The position numbers were made by a program, and so were the translations under genes. From Peribacillus deserti (GTDB lineage Bacteria > Bacillota > Bacilli > Bacillales > DSM-1321): DNA of 61,738 nucleotides. The stretch spans positions 1-61,738 of the forward strand of contig NZ_JAFBFI010000019.1 in the NCBI RefSeq assembly GCF_016909175.1. Direction: 5' to 3'. The notes under the pieces were generated by a model, which saw only the letters and a program-made list of their open reading frames with translations, was not told where the DNA came from and made no database searches. How positions within the stretch are numbered: position 1 is the stretch's first letter; each line of letters starts with the position of its first letter. Below, in pieces: positions 19,307-28,338 of this stretch.

Positions 19307-20243
19307 GGTCAAACTAGGAATTTTATCAGCTATTTCACTAATCCTTATATTAATCTTTTTATTTACCGATATGGGAAACTATTGGGAGTACGTTGTACCG
19401 AAGCGTACGATTAAATTAATCGCCATTATCTTAACTGGTGTATCAATTGCTGTTTCAACCATCATATTTCAAACGATTACAAATAACCGTATCCTTACAC
19501 CGAGTATTATTGGGCTGGATTCTTTATATATGCTCATTCAAACCTTTTTGATTTTTGCATTCGGATCAACAAGTGCAGTAGTAATGAATAAGAATATAAA
19601 TTTTCTTCTGTGTGTAGGGATAATGGTTTTATTTGCCGGTCTGTTATATAAGTTCTTATTTAAAAAAGAGGGTCAGAACATTTACTTTCTCCTGCTGGTT
19701 GGGCTGGTTCTGGGGACGTTATTTCAAAGCTTCTCTTCCTTTATGCAGGTGATTATTGATCCGAATGAGTTTTTAGTAATACAGGACCGCATGTTCGCAA
19801 GCTTCAATAATATTCATACAGATCTGCTCACAATCTCTATAGTCCTTCTCGTTTTACTGGGCTGGTATTTATCTAGATTTATAAAGTATTTGGACGTTCT
19901 TGCACTTGGAAGAGAGCAGGCTATTAACCTGGGAGTCAGCTACGATCATGTAGTTAAGAGGCTTCTCATAGTAGTCGCGGTATTAATCTCTATATCTACT
20001 GCATTGGTGGGCCCGATTACGTTCCTGGGGCTGCTTGTTGCAAATGTGGCTTATCAGTATACCAAAACCTACAAACATATTACTTTGTTTGCCGGTTCTT
20101 CATTTCTAAGCATAATAGCTTTAGTCGGAGGAGTTCTTATTGTAGAAAGAGTATTCACCTTCTCCACAACGTTAAGCGTAATTATCAACTTTATAGGCGG
20201 AGTGTACTTCATATACTTACTGTTAAAGGAGAGCAAAGCATGA
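19299..20243 (+). CDS. yclO: Siderophore ABC transporter permease, YclO-like
   Basis: 314 aa, second FecCD permease of the pair, with NRILTPSIIGLDSLYM and VGPITFLGLLVANVAYQY, the cytoplasmic coupling region. It forms a heterodimeric channel with the preceding gene product. Its stop overlaps the ATP-binding protein start (ATGA). Confidence 0.9.
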   Translation: MHKVKLGILSAISLILILIFLFTDMGNYWEYVVPKRTIKLIAIILTGVSIAVSTIIFQTITNNRILTPSIIGLDSLYMLIQTFLIFAFGSTSAVVMNKNINFLLCVGIMVLFAGLLYKFLFKKEGQNIYFLLLVGLVLGTLFQSFSSFMQVIIDPNEFLVIQDRMFASFNNIHTDLLTISIVLLVLLGWYLSRFIKYLDVLALGREQAINLGVSYDHVVKRLLIVVAVLISISTALVGPITFLGLLVANVAYQYTKTYKHITLFAGSSFLSIIALVGGVLIVERVFTFSTTLSVIINFIGGVYFIYLLLKESKA

Positions 20244-20998
20244 TACAGATCAAAAATGTAACGAAACAATTCGGAAATAAAAGTGTAGTTGACAACGTCT
20301 CGCTGAATATAGCAAAAGGCAAGATCACTTCTTTTATCGGACCTAACGGAGCGGGCAAGAGTACTCTGCTTTCCATGATGAGCAGGCTTTCGGCAGTCGA
20401 CAGCGGTGACATATACATCGACGACCAAAAGCTTTCTAAATGTAAGAGCAGTGAACTCGCAAAGAAAATCTCTATACTAAAACAGTCGAATCATATTGCA
20501 ATTAAACTGACAGTCAGAGAATTAGTTTCATTCGGCCGGTTTCCTTATTCTCAGGGAAGGCTGACTAAGGAAGATTGGACATTTGTAGATGAAGCCATAT
20601 CCTACATGGAGCTTACAGATATTCAGCATAAATATCTTGACCAGCTCAGCGGCGGCCAGCAGCAGAGAGCATATATTGCAATGGTCATTGCTCAGAATAC
20701 CGAATATATCCTGCTTGATGAACCTCTTAACAATCTTGATATGAAACATTCTGTACAAATTATGAAGGTATTGCGCAGACTTACCGATGAATTAGGAAAA
20801 ACAGTGGTCATTGTTATTCACGATATTAATTTTGCTTCGTGCTATTCAGATTACATAGTTGCCCTGAAGGATGGAAGGGTAGTTGAAGACGGAGCTGCTG
20901 AACATATTATTGACTCAGCGGTTCTACGGGGAATTTACGAAATGGATATTACGATACAAGATATTAATAACAACAAAATTTGTATGTATTACGCTTAA
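20240..20998 (+). CDS. yclP: Siderophore ABC transporter ATP-binding protein, YclP-like
   Basis: 252 aa. Walker A GPNGAGKST near residue 34, Q-loop LKQSN, signature LSGGQQQR near 134, Walker B YILLDEP near 154, switch His in VIHD near 190. It energises the YclNO channel. Translationally coupled to yclO by a 4-bp overlap. Confidence 0.93.
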   Translation: MIQIKNVTKQFGNKSVVDNVSLNIAKGKITSFIGPNGAGKSTLLSMMSRLSAVDSGDIYIDDQKLSKCKSSELAKKISILKQSNHIAIKLTVRELVSFGRFPYSQGRLTKEDWTFVDEAISYMELTDIQHKYLDQLSGGQQQRAYIAMVIAQNTEYILLDEPLNNLDMKHSVQIMKVLRRLTDELGKTVVIVIHDINFASCYSDYIVALKDGRVVEDGAAEHIIDSAVLRGIYEMDITIQDINNNKICMYYA

Positions 20999-21030
20999 TA
21001 AATATAGTTCAATAGTTTATAAAAAAAGGA

Positions 21031-21993
21031 GTGTTTCACATGAAACAAAGATTATCTTTATTATTGATCCTTTCTATTATCATGATTTTTACCGCTGCGT
21101 GCGGCAGTCAGGAAAAAGCATCAGGCTCAGCCAAAGGTAAAGATTCGGAAGATATAGTGGTAAAACATCAGTTAGGCGAGTCAAAAGTAAAGAAGAATCC
21201 TAAGAAAGTGGTAATTATGGACTTAGGAACGCTCGATACTTTGGATAAGTTTGGTCTTGAAGACTCTATTGCTGGGGTGCCACAACAGAACCTCCCTGTT
21301 TACCTTGAAACATATAAGGATAAAGAATATAAAAATATCGGCAGTTTAAAGGAACCAGACTTTGAAGCCATTAATGAAATCAAGCCGGATTTAATTATCA
21401 TTTCAGGGAGACAGCAAGATTTATATGATAAATTTGAAGAAATAGCTCCTACCATCTTCATGGGAATCGATAATAAAAACTTTATGAAGTCGTTTGAAGG
21501 TAATGTTCATACACTGGCAAAAATTTTTGGTAAAGAAGAACAGGCTGAAAAGGAACTTGCTGCCATTGAAAGTACAGTAGCTGATATTAAGAAAAAAGCT
21601 GAAGAAAATCATGCAAAGGCTCTTATCACGTTAACAGCTGGCGGTAAAGTAACTGCTTTTGGTCCTGAGTCCCGCTTTGGCCTGATACATGATGTGCTCG
21701 GCATCCATTCAGCAGCTGATAAGATTGAGGCTGACCCAACTCATGGCCAAAACATTTCCATGGAATTTATCGCAGAAACAAACCCGGATATCTTATATGT
21801 TATAGATAGAGATGCCGCTGTTGGTGAAGGCAACAATGCAAAAAAAGTTATTGAAAACCAGCTTGTTAAGAAAACGAAAGCTTATACAAATGATAAAATT
21901 GTATACCTTGATCCTGGATATTGGTACCTTTCAGGCGGCGGACTGGTATCCGTGTCAGAAATGATGAAAGAAGCTCAAAAAGGAATAGAATAA
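21031..21993 (+). CDS. yclQ: Siderophore-binding lipoprotein, YclQ-like
   Basis: 320 aa. Lipoprotein signal with the lipobox FTAAC (Cys21), then a helical-backbone binding fold: HQLGESKVKKNPKKVVIMDLG, then GSLKEPDFEAINEIKPDLIIIS and the C-terminal YLSGGGLVSVSEM. It resembles B. subtilis YclQ, the petrobactin receptor. RBS is AAAGGAG. Last gene of the operon, followed by a strong terminator. The siderophore identity is inferred by homology. Confidence 0.92.
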   Translation: MFHMKQRLSLLLILSIIMIFTAACGSQEKASGSAKGKDSEDIVVKHQLGESKVKKNPKKVVIMDLGTLDTLDKFGLEDSIAGVPQQNLPVYLETYKDKEYKNIGSLKEPDFEAINEIKPDLIIISGRQQDLYDKFEEIAPTIFMGIDNKNFMKSFEGNVHTLAKIFGKEEQAEKELAAIESTVADIKKKAEENHAKALITLTAGGKVTAFGPESRFGLIHDVLGIHSAADKIEADPTHGQNISMEFIAETNPDILYVIDRDAAVGEGNNAKKVIENQLVKKTKAYTNDKIVYLDPGYWYLSGGGLVSVSEMMKEAQKGIE

Positions 21994-22037
21994 AGTAAAA
22001 AGCTGTCCGTCCTTGTTGATGGACAGCTTTTTACTTT
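21992..22037. terminator. Terminator of yclNOPQ
   Basis: Stem AAAGTAAAAAGCTGTCC with its exact complement; A and T tracts make it work in both directions. Confidence 0.9.
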
Positions 22038-22127
22038 ACGGAAATGATATTACTCTTAAAAGTAATGCTGACCTTGAATTTATTTGATAAAACAATTACT
22101 CTAAGAAATAACGGGGAGGGCGGAACT

Positions 22128-23171
22128 TTGGAAAACTTAAAATTGAATGTAGCTCTGCTAGACGGAGAGTTCCTAATTTAACCACTGCTGCAAAGTCAGT
22201 CGGGCTGCGCCCGGCGACGGTTTCTAATCTTTGCACTGGCAAAATTCCTGTTGAGCGATCAGAAGTAAGAACACTGGTTGCATTGGCTGACCTTGCTGAA
22301 TGCAGACTTGATGAATTAATTATTAGAGCGGAAAAAGTCGATATGATTGAGACGGGTATTAAAATCCTGGATGTATTTGCACCGCTTGCAGCAGGAGGCA
22401 CGGTCGGTCTGATAGCAAGGCCGGGGATGGGCCAACTAGTAGTTCTGGCCGAAATGTTCTACCGGCTGAAACAAAAAGGGTTCACAATTGTTCTCCTTAA
22501 GCCGGAAGGAAACCCTCCGGAAATATATGATTTGCTGGATGAAGTAGATATTGCTGTGAATTCCATTAAAGAAGCTTGACCAGATGTCTGCTCTCGGTTC
22601 AGGAATAGATATCGCCTTTGCTGCAGACCGGTCCCACGTAATCTCAGGAGACATTCTTAAACTCCATGAGCAGCTGCAGGATAAGGGGCTGGACCGGGTA
22701 ACAACGTTTCTTGTGGATTTAAAAGGTGAAGCAGTAGATGAAGACCTGCCTTTTGGGCCTCTGGAAACATTATGGCACTTTGATGCGGATTTAGCGGCGA
22801 GACATAAGTATCCGGCGGTAAATCCCCTGTACTCGACTTCGTCTGTACTTGAGGGAGCCCATCTTGATCAGAATCATCTTTCCATCCAGCAGCGGGCGCA
22901 AAAGCTGCTGCGCAGATATCGCGAGCTGCGTTCCCTGGTAAGCGCGCGAGGCGTAGAAAAACTTCCGGCTGCTGAAATGCAAACCTACAAAAGGGGAGAA
23001 AGACTTGAAGCGTATTTAACTCAGTCTTTTTATGTTGCAGAACCTTTCACTGAGAAAGCGGGTGTGACAGTCAGCGTCCAAGAATCCCTTCAGGACATCC
23101 GGAAAATTCTCGATGGGGCCGTTGACTCGGAAGAAGTAGATGAACTGGACTATATTGGTACTTTGGGTTAA
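22128..23171 (+). pseudogene. Broken HTH / ATP-synthase-beta-like fusion gene
   Basis: Three frames together give one protein of about 345 aa. It begins at TTG 22128 (GGGGAGGG ahead) with MENLKLNVALLDGE, shifts frame near 22170, and continues LTTAAKSVGLRPATVSNLC...EVRTLVALADLAECRLDELI, a Cro/LacI-like HTH. Then comes ETGIKILDVFAPLAAGGTVGL, which matches the region before the P-loop of F1 beta, but the P-loop itself is RPGMGQL with Lys and Thr lost. A second shift near 22570 (in AAAGAAG) leads to the last frame, which ends with the beta-subunit C-terminal region: YPAVNPLYSTSSVLEG, RRYRELRSLV, and LTQSFYVAEPFTEKAG. Domain identity is clear from motifs; the two shifts could be decay or sequence errors. 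Confidence 0.8.
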
Positions 23172-23195
23172 TCTTTAAGGAATGAAATAAAAGCG

Positions 23196-23229
23196 AGCTC
23201 TTTTCATTAACAGCGAAAAGAGCTTTTTT
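23196..23229 (+). terminator. Terminator
   Basis: Stem AGCTCTTTTC/GAAAAGAGCT with a 9-base loop and a T run. Confidence 0.8.
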
Positions 23230-23405
23230 AATGGCGTCCGTTTCTGGGAATTTAGCGGCTGTATGGAGTATAGTTTAGTAACATGACAGCAACGGTAAAT
23301 CGGCATCCATAGATGTTCGTATGCAGTCAATATAAATAGGGAAACTAAAGAATAAGGTGTGGAGATGAACTCCTGTTATATCTACATAAAAGGGGCTGTT
23401 TTCTT

Positions 23406-24443
23406 GTGAAACCAAGCAATTCCATAAGTGATAGAAAAAATGAACATATAAGGATTAGTCTGGAAGAAGACGTCTCCAGTAAAAATATTACAACCGGTCT
23501 TGAAAAATACCGTTTTATTCACCAGGCCCTGCCAGAGCTGGATTTTAAAGATATTAATTTATCATCTTCCTTTTTAGGGAAAAGGGTAAAAACCCCATTT
23601 GTGATAAGCTCGATGACAGGCGGTACACAGCAGGCAATGGAGATTAACAAAAACCTGGCGTTAGCTGCACAGGCTAGAGGCTGGTCTATGGGTTTGGGGT
23701 CTACGAGGGCTGCGCTCGAAAGTCCAGAACAGGCTTATACCTTTCAGGTAAGAAAATATGCACCCCATATTCCTTTGTTTGCAAATTTAGGAGCAGTCCA
23801 GCTTAATTATGGCTTTACCATGGATGATTGCAGAAAAATTATAGCATTAACAGAAGCAGACGCACTGGTTCTTCATTTAAACAGCCTTCAAGAGGTATTT
23901 CAAACAGGTGGAGATACCAATTTTAAAGGATTAATGACGAAAATTGAATCTCTTTGTACCCATTTGGATGTCCCTGTTGGGATTAAGGAAGTCGGCTGGG
24001 GGATCGATGGAGTTTTAGCAAAGAAATTGTCGGAATTAGGAGTGTCATTTATAGATTCGGCAGGTTCTGGAGGAACTTCCTGGAGCCAGGTAGAAAAGCT
24101 CCGTTCTGCAGACCCTCTCAAAATAAAAGCAGCAGAAGCTTTCATAGACTGGGGAATTCCTACTTCAGAGTGCATTGTAAGTGCAAGAAAACATGGATAT
24201 TCAGGAATGCTTCTTGCAAGCGGAGGGATTACCAATGGAGTAGAAGCCGCTAAAGCAATTGCTTTAGGAGCAGATTTAGCAGGATTCGGACGCTCTATCC
24301 TTCATCGGGCAGCAGAATCTTCAGATGCTCTTATCAACCTCCTTAATCTCATAGAATTAGAATTCAAGATTGTTATGTTCGGAATTGGCGCTGAATCGAT
24401 GAACCAGCTTAAAAACACCCCTTATTTAATAAAAGCTCTTTAG
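23406..24443 (+). CDS. fni: Type 2 isopentenyl-diphosphate isomerase
   Basis: 345 aa, FMN- and NADPH-dependent IDI-2. It interconverts IPP and DMAPP for isoprenoid synthesis. Motifs: RKNEHIRISLEE at the N-terminus, FVISSMTGGT near residue 67, LHLNSLQE near 158, KEVGWG near 197, SAGSGGTSW near 219 and the FMN phosphate site GGITNG with GADLAGFGRSIL. Start GTG 23406 follows AAAAGGGG. Confidence 0.95.
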   Translation: MKPSNSISDRKNEHIRISLEEDVSSKNITTGLEKYRFIHQALPELDFKDINLSSSFLGKRVKTPFVISSMTGGTQQAMEINKNLALAAQARGWSMGLGSTRAALESPEQAYTFQVRKYAPHIPLFANLGAVQLNYGFTMDDCRKIIALTEADALVLHLNSLQEVFQTGGDTNFKGLMTKIESLCTHLDVPVGIKEVGWGIDGVLAKKLSELGVSFIDSAGSGGTSWSQVEKLRSADPLKIKAAEAFIDWGIPTSECIVSARKHGYSGMLLASGGITNGVEAAKAIALGADLAGFGRSILHRAAESSDALINLLNLIELEFKIVMFGIGAESMNQLKNTPYLIKAL

Positions 24444-24474
24444 GAAAAAGCTCTATGTCGAATAGGGCTTTTTA
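24444..24474 (+). terminator. Terminator of fni
   Basis: AAAAAGCTCTAT, short loop, ATAGGGCTTTTT. Confidence 0.75.
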
Positions 24475-24670
24475 ATTTGTCTTTTTTTTGTATTTCTCGG
24501 GAAATATTGTAGAAAGCTATGGTAGGAAATGAAGAATTGTTAACGGAGCAAATCACGGACAGGACAGATCAGCACCTGTGTTCAACATAGGTGTGGTTAA
24601 ACCTGCTGTTAAACGAAGGGTGCAGCTTCACTAAACACTCTTCCTGGGATTCGGTGCAAAAAATAGCTTG
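24475..24670. other. Gene-free stretch with a possible small RNA
   Basis: No ORF of note. It contains the hairpin CACCTGTGTT/ACATAGGTG (near 24570-24590) and is followed by a strong bidirectional terminator at 24671, so a short plus-strand transcript is possible. Confidence 0.3.
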
Positions 24671-24703
24671 AAAAAACCGCCGGCAGATGTCCGGCGGTTT
24701 TTT
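24671..24703. terminator. Bidirectional terminator
   Basis: Stem AAAAAACCGCCGG/CCGGCGGTTTTTT, loop CAGATGT. It ends the minus-strand ysnF-like gene. Confidence 0.95.
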
Positions 24704-24710
24704 GTATGAA

Positions 24711-25667
24711 TTAGAATCTATCGTCTGTTTTATTAAAGGTATGGTCGCCCTCTACCTTCGTGCTGCCAGTAGTATCAAGTGTTGCATCTTCCTTTTTAAC
24801 CGTTTCAGAAACCTGTTTTGTTTCTTCTACAGTGCGTTTACCAATGACAATTTCGTCAGTAACGACTGGTTTCTTAGTAACTTCAATTTGTTCCTCAACA
24901 ATAGGGACTTTAATGGTTTCATTTTCATCAACCGTGCTGTCAAAAGCTGCACCTTCTTCATGTACTGGGCGGCGTTCAACGTAAACTTCCTCACGTTTAA
25001 CTGGTACTTCCATTGTTTGACGTTCTTCATATACTTCTTTATTTACTTCTACTTCACCTGTTTGAACTTCTCGTTTACTTACATTCAGTTGTTCTTCGCG
25101 AAGTCTTAGAGTTCGTTCCTCTTCTGTTTCATCTAACCGGTCGTTTAATCCAAAGGTGCCGCCGGTCACTGTTGAGTCGTAATCTGTTGTACCTGCAGCT
25201 GTTCCTGTAAAGGATCCTGCAGCAGTTCCGGTAAGGGTTGAGTCATAAGCTGGGCTGTTTGTATTTAAGCCTGTATCAGATCCGTAAGTTCCTGTTCCAA
25301 GAGATACATCTCCGCTTCCTTCTACAACCAGCAGATATTTGCCGTTATCCAGGTGCGAATTATATTCTGTTTCTTCAGTATGTGATAAATTCAGGCTTGA
25401 GAGGCGGTTTCTGGTTGAATCGGTTGTTTCATCCATCGCGAAAAAGTCTTTAACTTTATCCCAAAAAGAATCTCCTTCATGATAGGAATTAGTAGAGTTA
25501 ACGCCATTATCTACTGTTGCTCCAGCCCGATTTTCAAGAATCTCATTATCTCTCCTATTCGTGATAACCGAAATTTGATCTGTATTATAACCTTGTGAAG
25601 TTAATTCTCTAATTGCTTCCACCGTTTCCTGTTGTGAATCGAATACACCAACAACTTGTTTTACCAT
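24711..25667 (-). CDS. ysnF: YsnF/AvaK-type stress protein (DUF2382)
   Basis: 318 aa. The N-terminus (MVKQVVGVFDSQQETVEAIRELTSQGY) is the general-stress 17M-like fold. A low-complexity Gly/Thr linker lies at about 115-170. The C-terminal DUF2382 domain (about 180-300) has alternating charged repeats such as LREEQLNVSKREVQTGEV and VPIVEEQIEVTKKPVV. Function is unknown; family members are SigB-dependent stress proteins. A SigB-like promoter lies 84 bp upstream. RBS is AAGGAGG. Confidence 0.88.
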   Translation of the reverse strand: MVKQVVGVFDSQQETVEAIRELTSQGYNTDQISVITNRRDNEILENRAGATVDNGVNSTNSYHEGDSFWDKVKDFFAMDETTDSTRNRLSSLNLSHTEETEYNSHLDNGKYLLVVEGSGDVSLGTGTYGSDTGLNTNSPAYDSTLTGTAAGSFTGTAAGTTDYDSTVTGGTFGLNDRLDETEEERTLRLREEQLNVSKREVQTGEVEVNKEVYEERQTMEVPVKREEVYVERRPVHEEGAAFDSTVDENETIKVPIVEEQIEVTKKPVVTDEIVIGKRTVEETKQVSETVKKEDATLDTTGSTKVEGDHTFNKTDDRF

Positions 25668-25731
25668 TGTGTTTTCCTCCTTAACACCTAAATAAGTTAG
25701 ATGATTTGTTTTTTTTGGCTACAGGCTTTGT

Positions 25732-25756
25732 TTACCCGGTTAAATAAGAGATAAAC
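25732..25756 (-). promoter_or_regulatory. SigB-like promoter of the ysnF-like gene
   Basis: On the minus strand: GTTTAT, 13 bp, GGGTAA, close to the SigB consensus GTTTAA-N13-15-GGGTAT, about 65 bp before the ATG. Fits a general stress gene. Confidence 0.7.
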
Positions 25757-25785
25757 TGATTTTAAAATTGGTAAAATTTTATTTA

Positions 25786-27741
25786 TTAATTTGTCAAGCC
25801 CTTTTTTTCAACGAAAGAAGGCTTTTTTAGCTCTAACAATTCATAGATAGTCGGGGCAACTTTTAGATTTGTCATAGAGTTTATATTTTTTTGAGCAGGA
25901 AATTCCTGTCCGGCTGCCAGGAACACAGGACGCAGCTTTTCCCTTGATGGATCACCGCCGTGGGTTCCTAATTCAATCGCTGGCTTTATACTTTTATCCG
26001 CGGAACTGCCCATGATATAGCCGGGAGCACCTATTAAGACAACATCGCCTGAATTGGCATGGCCAAAATTTTTATTTTTAGGTGTTACTTTTATGATCTT
26101 TTCATATGGATGCACATTTCCGCCGAAGGTGCTTTCCCACATATTTTTGGAATGCTCTTTCACCAGATTGAAAGAAAACCCTTCTATTCGAGTGCCTGAG
26201 TATAATTCTTTTAGTTCATAGGAAAGGACAGCACCTTTTTTATGTCTTTTAACCTTAGCCTCTTTAAATGCTTGTACAACGTTGGATCGCACCTGATTAT
26301 ATTCCTTCTTGCTCACCACTCCGCCTTTTTCTCTTGATAGAAGATTAATATACACATGGGCGATGGAACTGCTTGGCACTGCATATGCTTTTGACTTTTT
26401 GTAATCGATTTGATTATTTTTATCAACTTTTAATAGCCCTGCATCCTTTAATAGCTTATTAGGCTCTAGAGTAGAATGGGCAGGCTCCATACCATGGTCA
26501 GATACAATGAGCAGGTGATCGTTTTCTTTAAGTGAATTCATCGTTTTTCCTGCCACCTTGTCAGCCAGACGGTAGGACCATTCTATATATTTTGAATAAG
26601 CTTTAGATTTTTCTTTTGAATAGCCTGGCTGCCGCGGGTCGGTTAATAGATACTTATGCTGCTCATGGTCAATTTGGGGGCCGTAAAACATGACTAAATC
26701 AGGATTGTGTTTATGTTTAATATAAAGAGAAACGTCGGTTATCCACATAACAAACCGGCTGCTGATCTCTTGATATTCCTTACGGGTAATCCACCCTTTT
26801 TCAAGAGAGGCATTATCATCCTGGGCGGGAAAGAAGCCAAATCTGCTTTTTATCTCATGCGCAAATCCTTTTGGACCTTCTATTAACCCTGAAGTGACCG
26901 CGGTCCGGTACATAGGGATGCTGTCCGTGAGATCGGTGTTATTAGACCGGATTTTAAACCAAAAGCCAGCAGTTTTGCTGTCTGTTACTTTTAATACAAG
27001 GGATCCCCATTTCTTCCCTTTTGTAAAAGAGTCTCCTGCATCAACCTGCTTGTCCTCAGAAATAATATAAGATTCATAGTTTTGTTTATGATCATTGGTA
27101 GAATCCAAGGCTAGTATATGAATCATATGGTTTTTTCCTTTTTCTACTTTAATAGAAAGATCGGACTCTTTAAGCGGACTGAAACTTTTGGGTACATTGT
27201 TCCAATCAGAGGCTTGATTAAATTTTAACGATTTCTGAGAAGCAGGGGACCATGTTTCGCCATAGAAAATAGAGTAATCACCCTGTTTTCCATCCTTTGG
27301 ATTAGCGCCCGGAAAAGCAATGGTTGCAGTGGTTTTTCCCTGTTTCCTAGCTTCTACCCATACAGGAGGCACTGCCAGCTTTGTCTGGAAGGCGTCGTCT
27401 TTATTGGTTAGAATTTTATTGGATTCGTGCCATTGGTTACTGACTATTCCTGTTTTTGCAGGCCTGGATCCTGTTGCTATGGCTGCGTGGGAGGGAGCGG
27501 TAAGGGAAGGGGTGACCGTGGAGGTTTTTTCTGCCATCACACCTTTTTCAGTTAATCGTTTAATGTTCGGCAATTTACCCTCATTTAAATATTGTTTAGT
27601 TAAGTCATTTCTCATTCCATCAAAGGAAATTAATACTACCTTATTTTTCTTACTCTCAGAAGTTTTAGCCTGTGCTGCATCTTCTATGGAAAGCAGGCTC
27701 ATACTGATTAAACCTGCTGTTAATATTATTTTTTTAAACAT
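25786..27741 (-). CDS. Secreted alkaline phosphatase-superfamily phosphodiesterase
   Basis: 651 aa. Signal peptide (MFKKIILTAGLISMSLLSIEDAAQA). Type I phosphodiesterase/nucleotide pyrophosphatase fold: metal ligand Asp in VLISFDGMR, nucleophile region TPSLTAPSHAAIATG, DHEQHKY, SDHGMEP and GTHGGDPS, so both metal sites appear intact. An insertion of about 200 residues (150-350) is longer than in minimal enzymes. It acts outside the membrane; substrate unknown. RBS is GGAGG. Confidence 0.88.
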   Translation of the reverse strand: MFKKIILTAGLISMSLLSIEDAAQAKTSESKKNKVVLISFDGMRNDLTKQYLNEGKLPNIKRLTEKGVMAEKTSTVTPSLTAPSHAAIATGSRPAKTGIVSNQWHESNKILTNKDDAFQTKLAVPPVWVEARKQGKTTATIAFPGANPKDGKQGDYSIFYGETWSPASQKSLKFNQASDWNNVPKSFSPLKESDLSIKVEKGKNHMIHILALDSTNDHKQNYESYIISEDKQVDAGDSFTKGKKWGSLVLKVTDSKTAGFWFKIRSNNTDLTDSIPMYRTAVTSGLIEGPKGFAHEIKSRFGFFPAQDDNASLEKGWITRKEYQEISSRFVMWITDVSLYIKHKHNPDLVMFYGPQIDHEQHKYLLTDPRQPGYSKEKSKAYSKYIEWSYRLADKVAGKTMNSLKENDHLLIVSDHGMEPAHSTLEPNKLLKDAGLLKVDKNNQIDYKKSKAYAVPSSSIAHVYINLLSREKGGVVSKKEYNQVRSNVVQAFKEAKVKRHKKGAVLSYELKELYSGTRIEGFSFNLVKEHSKNMWESTFGGNVHPYEKIIKVTPKNKNFGHANSGDVVLIGAPGYIMGSSADKSIKPAIELGTHGGDPSREKLRPVFLAAGQEFPAQKNINSMTNLKVAPTIYELLELKKPSFVEKKGLTN

Positions 27742-27904
27742 ATGGGTTCCTCCAAATCTTAGGTGTACCTATCTTTACCTAACCTTTACAAAATTGAAAC
27801 AGTTTCTTTTCAATAGGATAAAAAAGTTTTTTCCAAAAAAGGTTAATACTCATTTGACAGATTATGGGGGAAATTAATATAATTTCAAGAAATAACTGAA
27901 ACAG

Positions 27905-28116
27905 TGATAAGGATTAGTAAATTGTAAACGTCTATGCAGAGAGGAAACCAGTGGCTGAGAGGTTTCTATAGACCGGCATTTGAACCTGCCTTTGAGTTCT
28001 TTATCAAGTGAAGATATAAGCGGGTCCATCCGTTATCATGGGAAGAGTGTAAAGCATTGCTTTAAATGAGGGTGGTACCGCCAAAGACCTTGGTCCCTCT
28101 TCTATGAGCAGGGCTT
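27905..28116 (+). promoter_or_regulatory. T-box leader of proS, Pro specifier
   Basis: Stem I carries GCAGAGAGGAAACCAG and GGCTGAGAGGTTTC; the specifier loop has GAA-CCT-GCC, so the specifier is CCU (27985-27987), proline. The T-box AGGGTGGTACCGCC is at 28069-28082, followed by a terminator hairpin and TTTTTTT (to 28121). Uncharged tRNA-Pro would favour read-through into proS. Confidence 0.93.
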
Positions 28117-28125
28117 TTTTTATAA

Positions 28126-28305
28126 GCTCTGTTAAACTTGCCTGTTGTTTCCGCTGCAGGCACTCGCTTTCCGCGGGCGGTCGGGAGCCTCCTCGGCGTG
28201 AAACGCCTGTGGGGTCTCCCTTGACTCGCTTTTCCCGCAGGAGTCTCGCGCCTTCCGCTCCAATCAACATAAGTGCCAATATCAACATTGAGCTTTAACA
28301 GAGCC
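28126..28305 (+). mobile_element. 180-bp MITE-like element, copy 1 (proS leader)
   Basis: Ends GCTCTGTTAAA and TTTAACAGAGCC form terminal inverted repeats; inner inverted segments (GTTG/CAAC, GGGAG/CTCCC, CGGCG/CGCC) make a long imperfect hairpin. It is flanked by a perfect 9-bp duplication TTTTTATAA (28117-28125 and 28306-28314). It lies in the T-tract of the T-box terminator, before the proS ribosome site. It has no ORF of its own. Confidence 0.9.
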
Positions 28306-28338
28306 TTTTTATAAAAAAATAACAGGGGTGCAAAAAGA

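Noticed and set aside
24760-25453. Plus-strand ORFs opposite the ysnF-like gene
   Set aside because: Antisense shadows of a repetitive charged protein; no ribosome sites.
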